This document shows, piece by piece, positions 1 through 7,036 of a DNA stretch of 10,804 bases. The notes under the pieces were generated by a model. The model searched no databases. It was not told the origin of the DNA and saw only the letters and a program-made list of their open reading frames with translations. The first letter of the stretch is position 1, and each line of letters begins with the position of its first letter. The translations under genes and the position numbers were made by a program. Source of the stretch: Dehalococcoidia bacterium (GTDB taxonomy: Bacteria; Chloroflexota; Dehalococcoidia; E44-bin15); the NCBI GenBank assembly GCA_004377275.1, contig SOIC01000152.1, positions 1 through 10,804 of the forward strand. Direction: 5' to 3'.

Positions 1-5
1 AAAAA

Positions 6-81
6 GCCCCTGTAGCTCAGAGGATAGAGCAGCGGTTTCCTAAACCGCGTGTCGGGCGTTCGAGTCGCCCCAGGGGTACCA
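6..81 (+). tRNA. tRNA-Arg (anticodon CCT)
   Basis: A full cloverleaf can be drawn. The acceptor stem is GCCCCTG (6-12) with CAGGGGT (71-77), closed by one G-U pair. The anticodon stem GCGGT/ACCGC (32-36 with 44-48) encloses the loop TTCCTAA, so the anticodon CCT (39-41) reads the arginine codon AGG. The variable loop is GTGTC. The T stem GGGCG/CGCCC encloses TTCGAGT. The discriminator base is A at 78, and CCA is encoded at 79-81. All stems pair, so this should be a functional gene. It is convergent with the heme operon that ends at 293. Confidence 0.97.
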
Positions 82-88
82 CAAAGCT

Positions 89-114
89 AAATTTCCGCTA
101 AAAGGAGGTTTTTT
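89..114 (+). terminator. Weak intrinsic-terminator-like hairpin after tRNA-Arg
   Basis: Seven bases after the tRNA CCA, AAATTTCC (89-96) can pair over eight positions with GGAGGTTT (104-111) around the loop GCTAAAA. Two of the pairs are G-U. The run of six T residues at 109-114 overlaps the descending arm. Position and T-tract fit a tRNA terminator, but the stem is AT-rich and probably not very stable. Confidence 0.35.
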
Positions 115-116
115 GC

Positions 117-245
117 CACAGATGTAACACCCTAATCGGAAGACAACTCCAGGTCGCTTCACGGTCAATATTGGTTCACCGCTTTTTGACCGGGAAAGGA
201 ACCTGATAGAAAATGTCTTCCTAACAAAAGAGGTGGGAATCTGTG
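117..245. repeat. Large imperfect palindrome (MITE-like or foldback element)
   Basis: Four arm pairs are nested around a centre near 177-181: CACAGAT (117-123) with ATCTGTG (239-245); GGAAGACA (138-145) with TGTCTTCC (214-221); AGGT (151-154) with ACCT (201-204); CGGTCA (162-167) with TGACCG (187-192). Sequence between the inner pairs is also similar when one arm is reverse-complemented. The right side continues outward with a tandem TGTGTAT copy (243-249 and 252-258). No protein gene fits here. It resembles short palindromic intergenic elements, or it could act as a two-way termination structure between the convergent tRNA and operon. The rest of the 82-292 gap shows nothing else I can support. 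Confidence 0.6.
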
Positions 246-292
246 TATTCTGTGTATATAGCTTCCATGCTTGTTGAAACTTCTAAAGTATG

Positions 293-1573
293 CTAACCCC
301 TCAGCGCTTTCCCCATAGCTGCGATTGTGGCCTCGATATCCTCGTCGCTGTGGGAAAGGGATACAAACGCAGCCTCGAACTGCGATGCTGGCCAATAAAT
401 GCCCTGATCTAGCAATCTTTGGAAGAACTCCCCAAATAGTTTGGCATCAGCCAGCTTGGCCGATTCGTAGTCCACGACCGGTTCCGTGGTGAAGAAAGCT
501 GTCAGCAGCGATCCAATCCTCGAAATCCGGATGGGCACACCGGATATCGTCGCTGCGGTGGCAATTCCCTTTTCCAAGCGACGTGCCTTTTGATCGAGCT
601 CGGCATAAACATTGCCGTTCTGCAGAATTCTAAGCGTCTCTATCCCTGCGGTAATTGCTAGCGGATTGCCCGATAATGTCCCCGCCTGATAGACCGGTCC
701 CGCCGGAGCTATCGACCTCATAATTTCAGCACGGCCCGCATAGGCTCCCACCGGCAACCCCCCACCGATAACCTTGCCCAAGCAGGTCAAATCCGGCATC
801 ACGCCGTAGAGCTCCTGTGCTCCCCCGTAGGCTACTCGGAAGCCCGTAATGACCTCATCGAAAATGAGGAGTGCTCCCGATGCTTCGGTCAGATCACTCA
901 AGCCCTCCAGAAAGCCTGGTCGAGGCGGTATCACCCCCATGTTGGCTGCCACCGGTTCGACGATTACAGCCGCGATGTCGCCGTGACGTTCGAAAAGCTG
1001 CTTTATTGCTTCCAGATCGTTGTACGGGGCAGTAAGCGTGTTTTGAGTATACCCGTGGGGAACGCCGGGGCTGTCAGGCAAACCGAGAGTGGCAGCACCA
1101 GAACCAGCCTTGGCCAGTAGACCATCCGAGTGACCGTGATAGCAGCCAGCAAACTTCACTATCTTGTCTCTGTTGGTAAAGGCGCGCGCTAGTCGCAGGG
1201 CGCTCATTGTTGCCTCAGTGCCGGAATTCACAAAACGCACCATCTCGATGGAAGGCATCGCCTCACAGACCATCTTGGCCAGCCTCGTCTCAAGTTCGGT
1301 CGGCGCCCCGAAGCTGGTGCCATGTTCGACAGCCTGCTTCAAAGCTTCCACGATCTGGGGGTGCGCATGCCCCAGGATGAGCGGGCCCCAAGAGCAGACA
1401 TAGTCAATGAATTCGTTTCCATCCTCGTCATAGACCCTGGATCCCTGCCCCCGTTTCAAGAAGATGGGACTGCCGCCAACTGCTTTGAAGGAGCGTACCG
1501 GGCTATTGACGCCCCCGGGTAAATATTTCTGGGCTTCTTCGAAAAGCTTGCTCGATCGATTCCTACCCATCAT
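293..1573 (-). CDS. hemL: Glutamate-1-semialdehyde 2,1-aminomutase
   Basis: This cytoplasmic PLP enzyme moves the amino group of glutamate-1-semialdehyde to give 5-aminolevulinate, the second step of the C5 pathway. It is a full-length class III aminotransferase fold of about 426 residues. With this start, the PLP lysine is K267 in TCLGKVIGGGLPVG, preceded by SGTEA (117-121) and FDEVITGFR (238-246). The N-terminal PGGVNSPVR motif and the gating-loop sequence AGSGAATLG are typical of HemL rather than of other aminotransferases. Start choice: an in-frame TTG lies at 1594, but two adjacent ATGs at 1573 and 1570, just after GAGAGGG, give the usual N-terminus and place the lysine at the family position. 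The gene overlaps the end of hemB by about 11 nt and is the last gene of the operon. Confidence 0.96.
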   Translation of the reverse strand: MMGRNRSSKLFEEAQKYLPGGVNSPVRSFKAVGGSPIFLKRGQGSRVYDEDGNEFIDYVCSWGPLILGHAHPQIVEALKQAVEHGTSFGAPTELETRLAKMVCEAMPSIEMVRFVNSGTEATMSALRLARAFTNRDKIVKFAGCYHGHSDGLLAKAGSGAATLGLPDSPGVPHGYTQNTLTAPYNDLEAIKQLFERHGDIAAVIVEPVAANMGVIPPRPGFLEGLSDLTEASGALLIFDEVITGFRVAYGGAQELYGVMPDLTCLGKVIGGGLPVGAYAGRAEIMRSIAPAGPVYQAGTLSGNPLAITAGIETLRILQNGNVYAELDQKARRLEKGIATAATISGVPIRISRIGSLLTAFFTTEPVVDYESAKLADAKLFGEFFQRLLDQGIYWPASQFEAAFVSLSHSDEDIEATIAAMGKALRG

Positions 1574-2564
1574 CCCTCTCAGCTCTGGTGACAAACCAGC
1601 GCGCTACCTCTTTGGCATGATAGGTAATTATGATATCGGCGCCAGCTCGTTTGATGGCGGTAAGTATTTCCATGGTAGCGCGCTTCTCATCTATCCATCC
1701 GCGTGCTGCCGCAGCCTTCACCAGGGAGTACTCACCACTCACGTTGTAGGCTGCCAGGGGGTAATTGAATGTATCCCGCACCTTGCGAATCACGTCCAGA
1801 TACGCCAGTGCCGGCTTAACCATCACCATATCAGCTCCCTCAGCGATATCCTGCTCCACCTCTCTCATCGCCTCTCGCACATTGGCAGGATCCATCTGGT
1901 AGGAGCGGCGGTCGCCGAACTGTGGCGCCGACTCGGCGGCCTCTCGAAATGGACCGTAGAAAGCCGAGGCATACTTCGCCGCATAGGATAGTATCGGGAT
2001 ATGGGTGAATCCTGATTCATCCAGCGCCTGCCGAATTCGCTTCACCTGCCCATCCATCATGGCGGAAGGAGCTATAATATCGGCACCAGCCTCGGCATGG
2101 GAAACCGCCATCTGAGCTAAAAGCTCTAGCGTCTTGTCATTATCAACCTCACCATGCACCACCACGCCGCAGTGCCCATGACTGGTGTATTCGCAAAGGC
2201 AGACATCGGTAATCACCAGAAGTTCAGGGGCCTCCTTCTTGATGATTCGTATAGCTTGCTGGACAACTCCATCAGGACGATAGCCCGCGGAGCCGAGGTC
2301 ATCCTTCTCTTCCGGAATGCCAAAGAGGATCACGGCAGCGATGCCAAGATCAACAATCTCCCCAACTTCCTGCGGCAATAGATCGACCGAGTATTGAAAA
2401 ATGCCCGGCATGGAACCTATTTCACCCTTCACGCCCTGGCCATGGATTACGAACAGGGGGAAGACCAGGTCACTCACGTTGAGCGAGGTCTCCTCAACCA
2501 GTTGACGCAAAGCCTTATTACGGCGAAGTCGGCGTAACCTTTTCGTACTTTTTGCCTGTCTCAT
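1563..2564 (-). CDS. hemB: Delta-aminolevulinic acid dehydratase (porphobilinogen synthase)
   Basis: HemB condenses two 5-aminolevulinate molecules into porphobilinogen in the cytoplasm. The 333-residue form has the two Schiff-base lysines, K197 in SYAAKYASAFYGPFREA and K250 in MVMVKPALAYLD. It also has the three-cysteine metal site C122, C124 and C132 (VCLCEYTSHGHC), which marks the zinc-dependent type. The start is uncertain. ATG at 2564 has AGGA eight bases upstream and begins just before the RLRRLRRN motif expected near the N-terminus. Other in-frame starts are ATG at 2591 (342 aa) and GTG at 2633 (356 aa). The GTG overlaps the cobA-hemD stop as GTGA behind a strong GGGGAGG, so a longer product is possible. 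The gene follows cobA-hemD and overlaps hemL. Confidence 0.95.
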   Translation of the reverse strand: MRQAKSTKRLRRLRRNKALRQLVEETSLNVSDLVFPLFVIHGQGVKGEIGSMPGIFQYSVDLLPQEVGEIVDLGIAAVILFGIPEEKDDLGSAGYRPDGVVQQAIRIIKKEAPELLVITDVCLCEYTSHGHCGVVVHGEVDNDKTLELLAQMAVSHAEAGADIIAPSAMMDGQVKRIRQALDESGFTHIPILSYAAKYASAFYGPFREAAESAPQFGDRRSYQMDPANVREAMREVEQDIAEGADMVMVKPALAYLDVIRKVRDTFNYPLAAYNVSGEYSLVKAAAARGWIDEKRATMEILTAIKRAGADIIITYHAKEVARWFVTRAERDDG

Positions 2565-2629
2565 CCGGTTCGTCCTGACAGCCAATAACATATCACCCTT
2601 ACCACCGCGCTGTAGCAGAGGAAATCCAG

Positions 2630-4162
2630 TCACCAGACCTCCCCTTCATGCTCCCGCAGGTAGAGCTCTATGGCTGTTACCAAACCAGGGATGGTATGCT
2701 CTGGAGCAGTGATGTCCACCGTCAGTCCCGCTTTTTCGGCAGCAGCCGCTGTTACAGGGCCGATGCAGGCGATCTTAGCCTGCTTTGCCGCGCGCAACTC
2801 ACCTCCAAGCGCCGCCAGGAGATTGGTCACTGTAGAGGAACTGGTGAAGGTGATAATATCGATTTTTCCGTCCAAAAACATCTGTTTGGCCCGGGAAATG
2901 GATTCAGCAGGTGGCCTGGCAAGGTATGCAGCGACTTCATGAGGCTCCGCCCCAAGCTCGATAAGTCTATGAATCAAGGCTGTTGGCGCAATATCAGACC
3001 GAGGCAGCAATATCCGAATACCGGCGATTCCGATAGCTGCTAGCCCAGCGACTATTCCCTCGCTCGTATGCTCTTCCGGCAAGAGGTCAGGATAGAGTCC
3101 CCGCACCACCAATGCCTCTGCCGTCGCCGGGCCAATGGCTCCGATTCTAACGTGCCGAAACCAGCGGGCATCTAGATTCAAAGCGCGTAATCGCCTCCAG
3201 AATGCATCCACTCCATTGGCACTGGTGAAGAGTACCCAGTGATAATCCGGCAGACTTAAGATTGCTTTATCCAGTTCGCTAGGATCGGGGACGTCTTCGA
3301 TCTCTATCGCCGGCAATTCCACAGGCTCGGCACCACATTCCCCAAGCAGCCTGCTCAAGACGCTGGCCTGATTACGGGGTCGAGTCACCAGAACGCGCTT
3401 GCCGAATAGTGGCCGGTTATCAAACCAAGCCAGCTTCTGCCGAAGCCCAACAACCTCCCCGATGACGATTACCACCGGTGGCTGAAAATCCGCTCTCTCG
3501 GCTGCCCCCACAATGGTTGCCAGGGTTCCAGTAAGCGTTTGCTGCTGAAGCGTCGTTCCCTGGCGAATCACGGCCACCGGGGTGTCCGGCTCCTTGCCAC
3601 CTTCGAGCAACGCCTCGACTATACCGGCCAGATTGCCCATTCCCATTAAGCAAACCAGCGTGTCAACCCCAGTTGCTAGTTTTTCCCAGTTTATGCTGGA
3701 TATGTCCTTTGCGGGATCTTCATGTCCCGTGGTAACAGCAAAAGAGGATGCCACATGCCGATGCGTGACCGGTATGCCGGCATAGGCCGGCACTGCTAGC
3801 GCCGAAGAGATGCCAGGGACAAGTTCGAAGGGTATTTGATTGGCAAAAAGGGCTTCGGCCTCCTCACCACCCCGCCCCAAAACAAAGGGGTCACCCCCCT
3901 TAAGCCGCACCACGACCTTGCCCTCCCTGGCCTTATCAACCAGGATTTGGTTGATCTCGTGCTGCTCTCTAGCATGGGTTTTCGAGGATTTACCTACATA
4001 GACCACCTCGGCATCGGGACGGGTGAAATCCAAGAGCCCGTTGTCAATCAAATAGTCATAGACAATGATATCGGCTCGCTTGAGGCATTCGAGTCCCTTG
4101 GCCGTGATCAGGCCAGGATCTCCCGGCCCGGCGCCCACCAGATAAACCTTGCCCTGCGTCAT
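2630..4162 (-). CDS. cobA-hemD: Uroporphyrinogen-III C-methyltransferase / uroporphyrinogen-III synthase fusion
   Basis: Two enzymes are joined in 510 residues. Residues 1 to about 245 form a SUMT domain that uses SAM to methylate C2 and C7 of uroporphyrinogen III, giving precorrin-2. Its motifs are GAGPGDPGL (10-18), RLKGGDPFVLGRG (86-98) and VPGISSALAVPAYAGIPVTH. Residues from about 254 form a HemD domain, starting GKRVLVTRPR with FTSANGV (312-318) and IGPATAEAL (343-351); it closes hydroxymethylbilane into uroporphyrinogen III. The domains act in succession, so the fusion steers flux to siroheme. The ATG overlaps the hemC stop as ATGA and has GAGAGGG seven bases upstream. This fusion is common in anaerobic bacteria. 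The HemD half is divergent, as usual, and is identified mainly by position and the motifs given. Confidence 0.95.
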   Translation of the reverse strand: MTQGKVYLVGAGPGDPGLITAKGLECLKRADIIVYDYLIDNGLLDFTRPDAEVVYVGKSSKTHAREQHEINQILVDKAREGKVVVRLKGGDPFVLGRGGEEAEALFANQIPFELVPGISSALAVPAYAGIPVTHRHVASSFAVTTGHEDPAKDISSINWEKLATGVDTLVCLMGMGNLAGIVEALLEGGKEPDTPVAVIRQGTTLQQQTLTGTLATIVGAAERADFQPPVVIVIGEVVGLRQKLAWFDNRPLFGKRVLVTRPRNQASVLSRLLGECGAEPVELPAIEIEDVPDPSELDKAILSLPDYHWVLFTSANGVDAFWRRLRALNLDARWFRHVRIGAIGPATAEALVVRGLYPDLLPEEHTSEGIVAGLAAIGIAGIRILLPRSDIAPTALIHRLIELGAEPHEVAAYLARPPAESISRAKQMFLDGKIDIITFTSSSTVTNLLAALGGELRAAKQAKIACIGPVTAAAAEKAGLTVDITAPEHTIPGLVTAIELYLREHEGEVW

Positions 4163-5085
4163 ACCCCAACCCTCTCGATCAGTGAAGCGGCTCCCAATTC
4201 CATCATCTGCTGAGCCAATCGGTAACCTGCCCCTTCCGCAGCCAGAGCACTGCCTTCCATCTCAGCGCGCAAGATGTCACCGCGAACGGGATCGGCCACC
4301 ATGCCGCGAAGATGGAGCGTGTTGTTCCTCAGCGTGCCCAACGCAGCTATCGGCGCGCGGCACCCCCCGCCCAGCGACTTCAGGAAAGCGCGCTCGGCGG
4401 TCACGCTTAGCCAGCTTGGCTCATGGTTTAGCGGGGCAACCAGTTCGCCCATCTGGGCATCGTCGGCGCGAATCTCGATCCCCAAAGCTCCTTGCCCCAC
4501 CGCAGGGACAAAGATGTCAGTGGGCAGGTACTCAGTTATCATGCTTTCCATTCCCAGTCGAATCAGGGCGGCAGCGGCCAGCAGCACGCCATCCAGCTCA
4601 GCCGAAGCGGCTTTCCTCAGCCGGGTGTCAATATTCCCCCTCAGCGGACGGGTCTCAACATCGGGACGCTGGGCTAGAAGCTGAACGGCACGCCTCGGAC
4701 TGCCCGTGCCGATCCTGGCCCCCGGCGGTAGTTCTGCAAGTCTCCCCAAAGAGGAGACCAGAACGTCCCGGGGATCGACTCTTTCAGTCACCGCAGCTAG
4801 CCGAAACCCCTCAGGAGTCTCGGTGGGCATATCCTTGAGACTGTGCACCGCCAGGTCTATTTTCCTCTCCAAGAGGGCCTCTTCCAGTTCTTTCACAAAC
4901 ACCCCCACACCGGCCATCCGTTCCAGGGGGACCTTACGCTCACGGTCGCCTCTGGTTACTATTGTGGCGAGGCTGAACTCAAGTTCAGGATTTAACCCTT
5001 GTAGTTTGGCCAATACAGCTTCAGCTTGAATTGTAGCCAGCTTGCTGCCACGTGAGCCAACGATAATGCGTTTCCCCATCTTCAT
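4159..5085 (-). CDS. hemC: Porphobilinogen deaminase (hydroxymethylbilane synthase)
   Basis: HemC polymerises four porphobilinogens into hydroxymethylbilane on a covalently bound dipyrromethane cofactor. The protein has 308 residues, the normal length. The cofactor cysteine is C242 in LGGGCRAPIAA. The catalytic aspartate is D85 in VHSLKDMPT. Substrate-binding arginines are seen in GSRGSKLA (10-17), GTGSPRR (126-132) and LRGNIDTRL (148-156). It starts two bases after the hemA stop. A second ATG two codons downstream (5079) is an equally good start, since AGGA lies six bases before it. The 3' end overlaps cobA-hemD by four bases, consistent with coupled translation. Confidence 0.97.
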   Translation of the reverse strand: MKMGKRIIVGSRGSKLATIQAEAVLAKLQGLNPELEFSLATIVTRGDRERKVPLERMAGVGVFVKELEEALLERKIDLAVHSLKDMPTETPEGFRLAAVTERVDPRDVLVSSLGRLAELPPGARIGTGSPRRAVQLLAQRPDVETRPLRGNIDTRLRKAASAELDGVLLAAAALIRLGMESMITEYLPTDIFVPAVGQGALGIEIRADDAQMGELVAPLNHEPSWLSVTAERAFLKSLGGGCRAPIAALGTLRNNTLHLRGMVADPVRGDILRAEMEGSALAAEGAGYRLAQQMMELGAASLIERVGV

Positions 5086-5087
5086 TC

Positions 5088-6383
5088 CTAGACCTGACCG
5101 TCGAGATCAAAAAGCTCTCCTACGGTTTGGAGGAAGTCTTTGCCGCGATACCCGCCATGCTTTAGGCATTGGATGGGATTATGAAGTATCTTGTTCACTA
5201 TGGCCTTGGTCATGGCCTCCAGGCTATCCAGCTCTTCCTGAGATAGCGGCGGCAGCTTTTTCAGCGTCATGCTCAACTGGCGTTGGCGAATGTCTTCTGC
5301 CATCTGCATCAGGGCGCTAATTGCAGGTTTCGCCTCCAGGGCTTGCCACCATGCCACAAAGCGTTCCATCTCATCGTCCACGACTTGCATCGCCATGGCG
5401 ATTTCTTTCTCTCTGGCCTTACGGTTAATCTTGGATACTTGAGTGAAGTCGTCGATATCATAGAGGGAGACACCTTCGATTTGCCCCACCCCCAGCTCCA
5501 CATCACGAGGCACAGCGATATCAACGACTACCAGGGGGCGTCCCGCCCGGGACCGCATCACCTTCTCCACAAGTTCGTGATTCACCACAAAGTGAGGTGC
5601 CCCCGTGCAGGTAATGATTATATCAGCAGCCTCCATTTCGGATTGCATTTCGCTTATATTGACGGCATTTCCCCCCAGAACCAAGGCCAACTCTTTAGCA
5701 CTCTCCAGCGATCGGCTGGTCACCGTTATCTGCGAAACCCCCCTTTGGAAGAAGGTCCTGGCTACCAGCTTGCCCGCCTCGCCGGCGCCGATGAGGAGCA
5801 CCCGGCAATGGCGAATGTCGCCGGTGATTTTGGTGGCTAGATCAACCGCCACCGAGCTCACCGAGAGGGCATTCTTGCTGATATCGGTGTTATCCCTGAC
5901 CCGTCTCCCGGTGCGGATGGCGTGCTGAAATAGATTCCTCAGTGGCAGATTCACCATCTGGGCCTGCTCAGCGTCCTCCAGCGCCTGTCTCACCTGGCCC
6001 AGTATCTCCCACTCGCCTACTATCATCGAACATAGCCCCGCTGCCGTTTCCGAGAGATGCCTCATTGCCAGGTAATTGAAAGAGCTGTGTACATATGGGG
6101 CCAACTCCTCTTCCGAAATGCCAGACCAGTCTTTGAGGAATTTACGCATAGCCTGTTCAACGGACTGGTTATCCTCATCCACGGCATAAATCTCAGTCCG
6201 GTTGCAGGTAGCAAGAATGACGCCGTGGGGAACATAATTGCGCAGGGAAGCCAGTGCCTCCTGCATTTGGTATCTTGGAATACTCAACCTCTCCCTGACT
6301 GATACCGGGGTTGTGCTGTAGTTCATGCCCACTAGACAGACCTGCAGGCCTGTTAGTTCGATGTTCCCACCCATTCTATTCAT
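5088..6383 (-). CDS. hemA: Glutamyl-tRNA reductase
   Basis: HemA reduces the glutamate carried on tRNA-Glu to glutamate-1-semialdehyde with NADPH. It is the committed step and usually the control point of the C5 route. The 431 residues cover the catalytic N-domain with nucleophile C60 in ILATCNRTEIY, the conserved H109, the Rossmann motif LIGAGEAG (197-204) and a C-terminal helical dimerisation domain. The GLDS motif common in the family reads GLCS here (C118), followed by GEWEILGQVR with an uncommon tryptophan. Fold and other motifs are intact, so I expect activity. The ATG at 6383 overlaps the preceding gene by eight bases. A Shine-Dalgarno AGGGAGG lies one base before it but ten bases before ATG 6374, so either start may be used. 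Confidence 0.96.
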   Translation of the reverse strand: MNRMGGNIELTGLQVCLVGMNYSTTPVSVRERLSIPRYQMQEALASLRNYVPHGVILATCNRTEIYAVDEDNQSVEQAMRKFLKDWSGISEEELAPYVHSSFNYLAMRHLSETAAGLCSMIVGEWEILGQVRQALEDAEQAQMVNLPLRNLFQHAIRTGRRVRDNTDISKNALSVSSVAVDLATKITGDIRHCRVLLIGAGEAGKLVARTFFQRGVSQITVTSRSLESAKELALVLGGNAVNISEMQSEMEAADIIITCTGAPHFVVNHELVEKVMRSRAGRPLVVVDIAVPRDVELGVGQIEGVSLYDIDDFTQVSKINRKAREKEIAMAMQVVDDEMERFVAWWQALEAKPAISALMQMAEDIRQRQLSMTLKKLPPLSQEELDSLEAMTKAIVNKILHNPIQCLKHGGYRGKDFLQTVGELFDLDGQV

Positions 6384-7008
6384 GCCTCCCTAAAATACTT
6401 AATAACCTCTGTTTAGCTTCATCCCACTGCCCCAGACGCAGTAATTCAAGCAACACGTCCAAATCCAAGGCTTGCTGCCAGACCTCGGCAGGTATGGTGA
6501 CACCCCCTTGTTTCAGCTCGGAACGCACCTGTGAAACCAATAAAGCCAGCGAAGCGTATTCATCCCCAAAGCTCTTCTCTAGCTCTGTCCTGAGTCTGCG
6601 TGCCAGTGCTGGGCTCTTGCCACCGGTGGAAACGGCTATGGTCACATCGCCACGGTGCAAACACGACGGAACGATGAAGCTGGAAAGCTCCGGGGTATCC
6701 ACCACATTAATTAGAATTCCCAGTTTCAGGGCCTCTTCAGCCACCTGACTATTTATTTTGCTATTATCCGTGGCCGCCACCACAACAAAGGCGCCATACA
6801 GATCGCCAGGCTTGTATTCGCGCAGCGTGGAGAGCACCGCGCCACTTGCCGCCAGGCGGTTAAGCTCAGGACATAGCTCAGGGCTAATTATCTCCACCTG
6901 AGCACCATGCTCCACCAGCATCTCAGCCCTGCGCAGCGCAACCTCACCCCCGCCGATCACCACGCATCGCTTCCCTTTGATGTCCACCATGATTGGGCAG
7001 TACGACAT
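6376..7008 (-). CDS. Precorrin-2 dehydrogenase / probable sirohydrochlorin ferrochelatase (SirC/Met8/CysG-N type)
   Basis: This 210-residue protein matches the N-terminal half of CysG and the stand-alone SirC/Met8 family. It oxidises precorrin-2 to sirohydrochlorin with NAD+, and in Met8-like members also inserts iron to give siroheme. Visible motifs are the NAD-binding VVIGGGEVALRRAE (16-29), ATDNSKIN (79-86), and VVDTPELSSFIVPS, in which D104 matches the dual-purpose aspartate of CysG and Met8. The sequence GGKSPALARRLR follows. No separate SirB/CbiX chelatase is in the window, so this protein may do both steps, but SirC-type members are dehydrogenase-only and the sequence alone cannot decide. 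The ATG has AGGA six bases upstream. It lies 28 nt after ahbAB and overlaps hemA. Confidence 0.92.
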   Translation of the reverse strand: MSYCPIMVDIKGKRCVVIGGGEVALRRAEMLVEHGAQVEIISPELCPELNRLAASGAVLSTLREYKPGDLYGAFVVVAATDNSKINSQVAEEALKLGILINVVDTPELSSFIVPSCLHRGDVTIAVSTGGKSPALARRLRTELEKSFGDEYASLALLVSQVRSELKQGGVTIPAEVWQQALDLDVLLELLRLGQWDEAKQRLLSILGRHE

Positions 7009-7036
7009 TCTCAGTCCTGCGTCTTCTATTCTTCGT

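Noticed and set aside
165..395. Minus-strand 76-aa ORF overlapping the end of hemL
   Set aside because: It lies in another frame of hemL and in the palindrome, with no recognisable motif or ribosome site.
1464..1991. Plus-strand 175-aa ORF across the hemL-hemB junction
   Set aside because: It is antisense to both genes, with no family resemblance.
4149..4838. Plus-strand 229-aa ORF
   Set aside because: It is antisense to hemC, which has all catalytic residues; the Pro/Ser/Arg-rich translation is typical of a shadow frame.
5283..5840. Plus-strand 185-aa ORF
   Set aside because: It is antisense to well-conserved hemA and shows no domain.
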